Positions 4,846-5,278 of a stretch of DNA of 5,278 nucleotides are shown piece by piece. Position numbers and translations under genes: made by a program. Where the stretch lies: assembly GCA_030591825.1 (NCBI GenBank), contig JAUVAG010000122.1, positions 1 through 5,278 of the forward strand. The letters are read 5' to 3'. Below the pieces are notes generated by a model. The model searched no databases. It saw only the letters and a program-made list of their open reading frames with translations, and was not told the origin of the DNA. The stretch comes from Dethiosulfatibacter sp. (GTDB lineage: Bacteria > Bacillota > Clostridia > Tissierellales > Dethiosulfatibacteraceae). Numbering within the stretch: the stretch's first letter is position 1; each line of letters begins with the position of its first letter.

Positions 4846-5278
4846 TGGCTGAAAAAAAAGTAGTTCAAACACTTTGTCGTATGTGCGATGACCACTGTGG
4901 TATTAATGTGTATACGGAAGATGGAAAAGTTGTAGACATAGACGGTAATAAAGACCATCCTTGGAATAGAGGACGTCTCTGTATTAAAGGACCTACAGGT
5001 GTTGCTCTTATTAATGCGCCTGATAGAATTAGAAAACCATTGAAGAAGACAGAAAATGGTTTTGTTGAAATACCTTTAAAGCAAGCTTTAGAAGAAATAG
5101 CAGAAAAAATCAAGAAGCTTCAAGATGAACATGGTGACGCTGCCATGAGTATTTGGAAAGGTGAAGCAGTTGGATTTATGCAGGAAGAGGAAATGGCTAG
5201 ACGATTCATTCATGCAATAGGTTCGCCTAACTATTTCTCAAATGATTCCCAGTGTTTCGTTGGAAGATGGATTGGTTA
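4845..5278 (+). CDS. Molybdopterin (Mo/W bis-MGD) oxidoreductase, DMSO reductase family, N-terminal part; runs off right edge
   Basis: The frame runs from ATG 4845 to the right edge without a stop: 144 codons plus two bases, perhaps a fifth of a normal 650-800-residue enzyme. The [4Fe-4S] binding motif is CX2CX3CX27C (Cys11, 14, 18, 46), with RLCIKG at 44-49 giving the conserved Lys48 between cluster and pterin. PDRIRKPL (59-66) and the QALEEIAEKIKKLQ helix (80-93) are typical of the next domain. Cys137, in NDSQCFVGR (133-141), sits where the Mo/W-ligating Cys (or Sec) is found in formate dehydrogenase, NapA and acetylene hydratase. No Tat signal precedes the first cluster cysteine, so it acts in the cytoplasm. 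The start overlaps the ferredoxin stop (TAATG), with GGAG (4834-4837) seven bases before it. The substrate cannot be named: candidates include nitrate reductase (by subunit set), formate dehydrogenase and hydroxylase/dehydroxylase-type enzymes. Confidence 0.92.
   Translation, partial: MAEKKVVQTLCRMCDDHCGINVYTEDGKVVDIDGNKDHPWNRGRLCIKGPTGVALINAPDRIRKPLKKTENGFVEIPLKQALEEIAEKIKKLQDEHGDAAMSIWKGEAVGFMQEEEMARRFIHAIGSPNYFSNDSQCFVGRWIG

Noticed and set aside
1..5278. CRISPR arrays, insertion sequences, tRNA or rRNA genes
   Set aside because: No spaced direct repeats, transposase motifs, terminal inverted repeats or RNA gene signatures were seen; nearly all bases outside 2871-3074 are coding.

Overview
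The window looks like chromosome from a low-GC, anaerobic Gram-positive bacterium, most likely of the class Clostridia. This rests on the A/T-rich codon choice, near-perfect Shine-Dalgarno sites (AAGGAGG, AAGGAGGTGA), tight gene packing, and the many oxygen-sensitive iron-sulfur and ferredoxin-linked enzymes. All recognisable genes lie on the + strand, in two transcription units.

Unit 1 (1-2870) starts with the C-terminal end of a major facilitator superfamily (MFS) transporter cut by the left edge. One base after its stop comes a complete four-subunit 2-oxoacid:ferredoxin oxidoreductase in the order delta (2[4Fe-4S] ferredoxin, GTG start at 321), alpha (VorB-like, 534), beta (thiamine diphosphate subunit, 1592) and gamma (2334). 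Together the four subunits would oxidatively decarboxylate a 2-oxoacid with CoA to an acyl-CoA, CO2 and reduced ferredoxin. The sequence favours the VorB (2-ketoisovalerate) family, but 2-oxoglutarate cannot be excluded.

The gap 2871-3074 is a dense regulatory region. It holds a weak hairpin just after the gamma gene, a near-consensus sigma-A type promoter (TTGACA, 17 bp, TATTAT), an 18-bp inverted repeat filling the promoter spacer, a cluster of CRGAAC half-sites just after the predicted transcription start, and a leader of about 120 nt ending in a very strong ribosome binding site.

Unit 2 (3075 to beyond the right edge) encodes an NirB/NarC-like FAD and NAD(P)-binding oxidoreductase, a four-cluster [4Fe-4S] ferredoxin subunit, and the N-terminus of a DMSO-reductase-family molybdenum or tungsten bis-MGD enzyme without a Tat signal. 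This predicts a soluble cytoplasmic chain: NAD(P)H to FAD to four FeS clusters to one FeS cluster to Mo/W. The subunit set resembles the clostridial nitrate reductase NarABC, but the residues visible around the FeS cluster and the metal-ligand cysteine are not those of Nas/Nap-type nitrate reductases. The substrate is therefore open, and this tightly regulated cluster is the most interesting part of the window.
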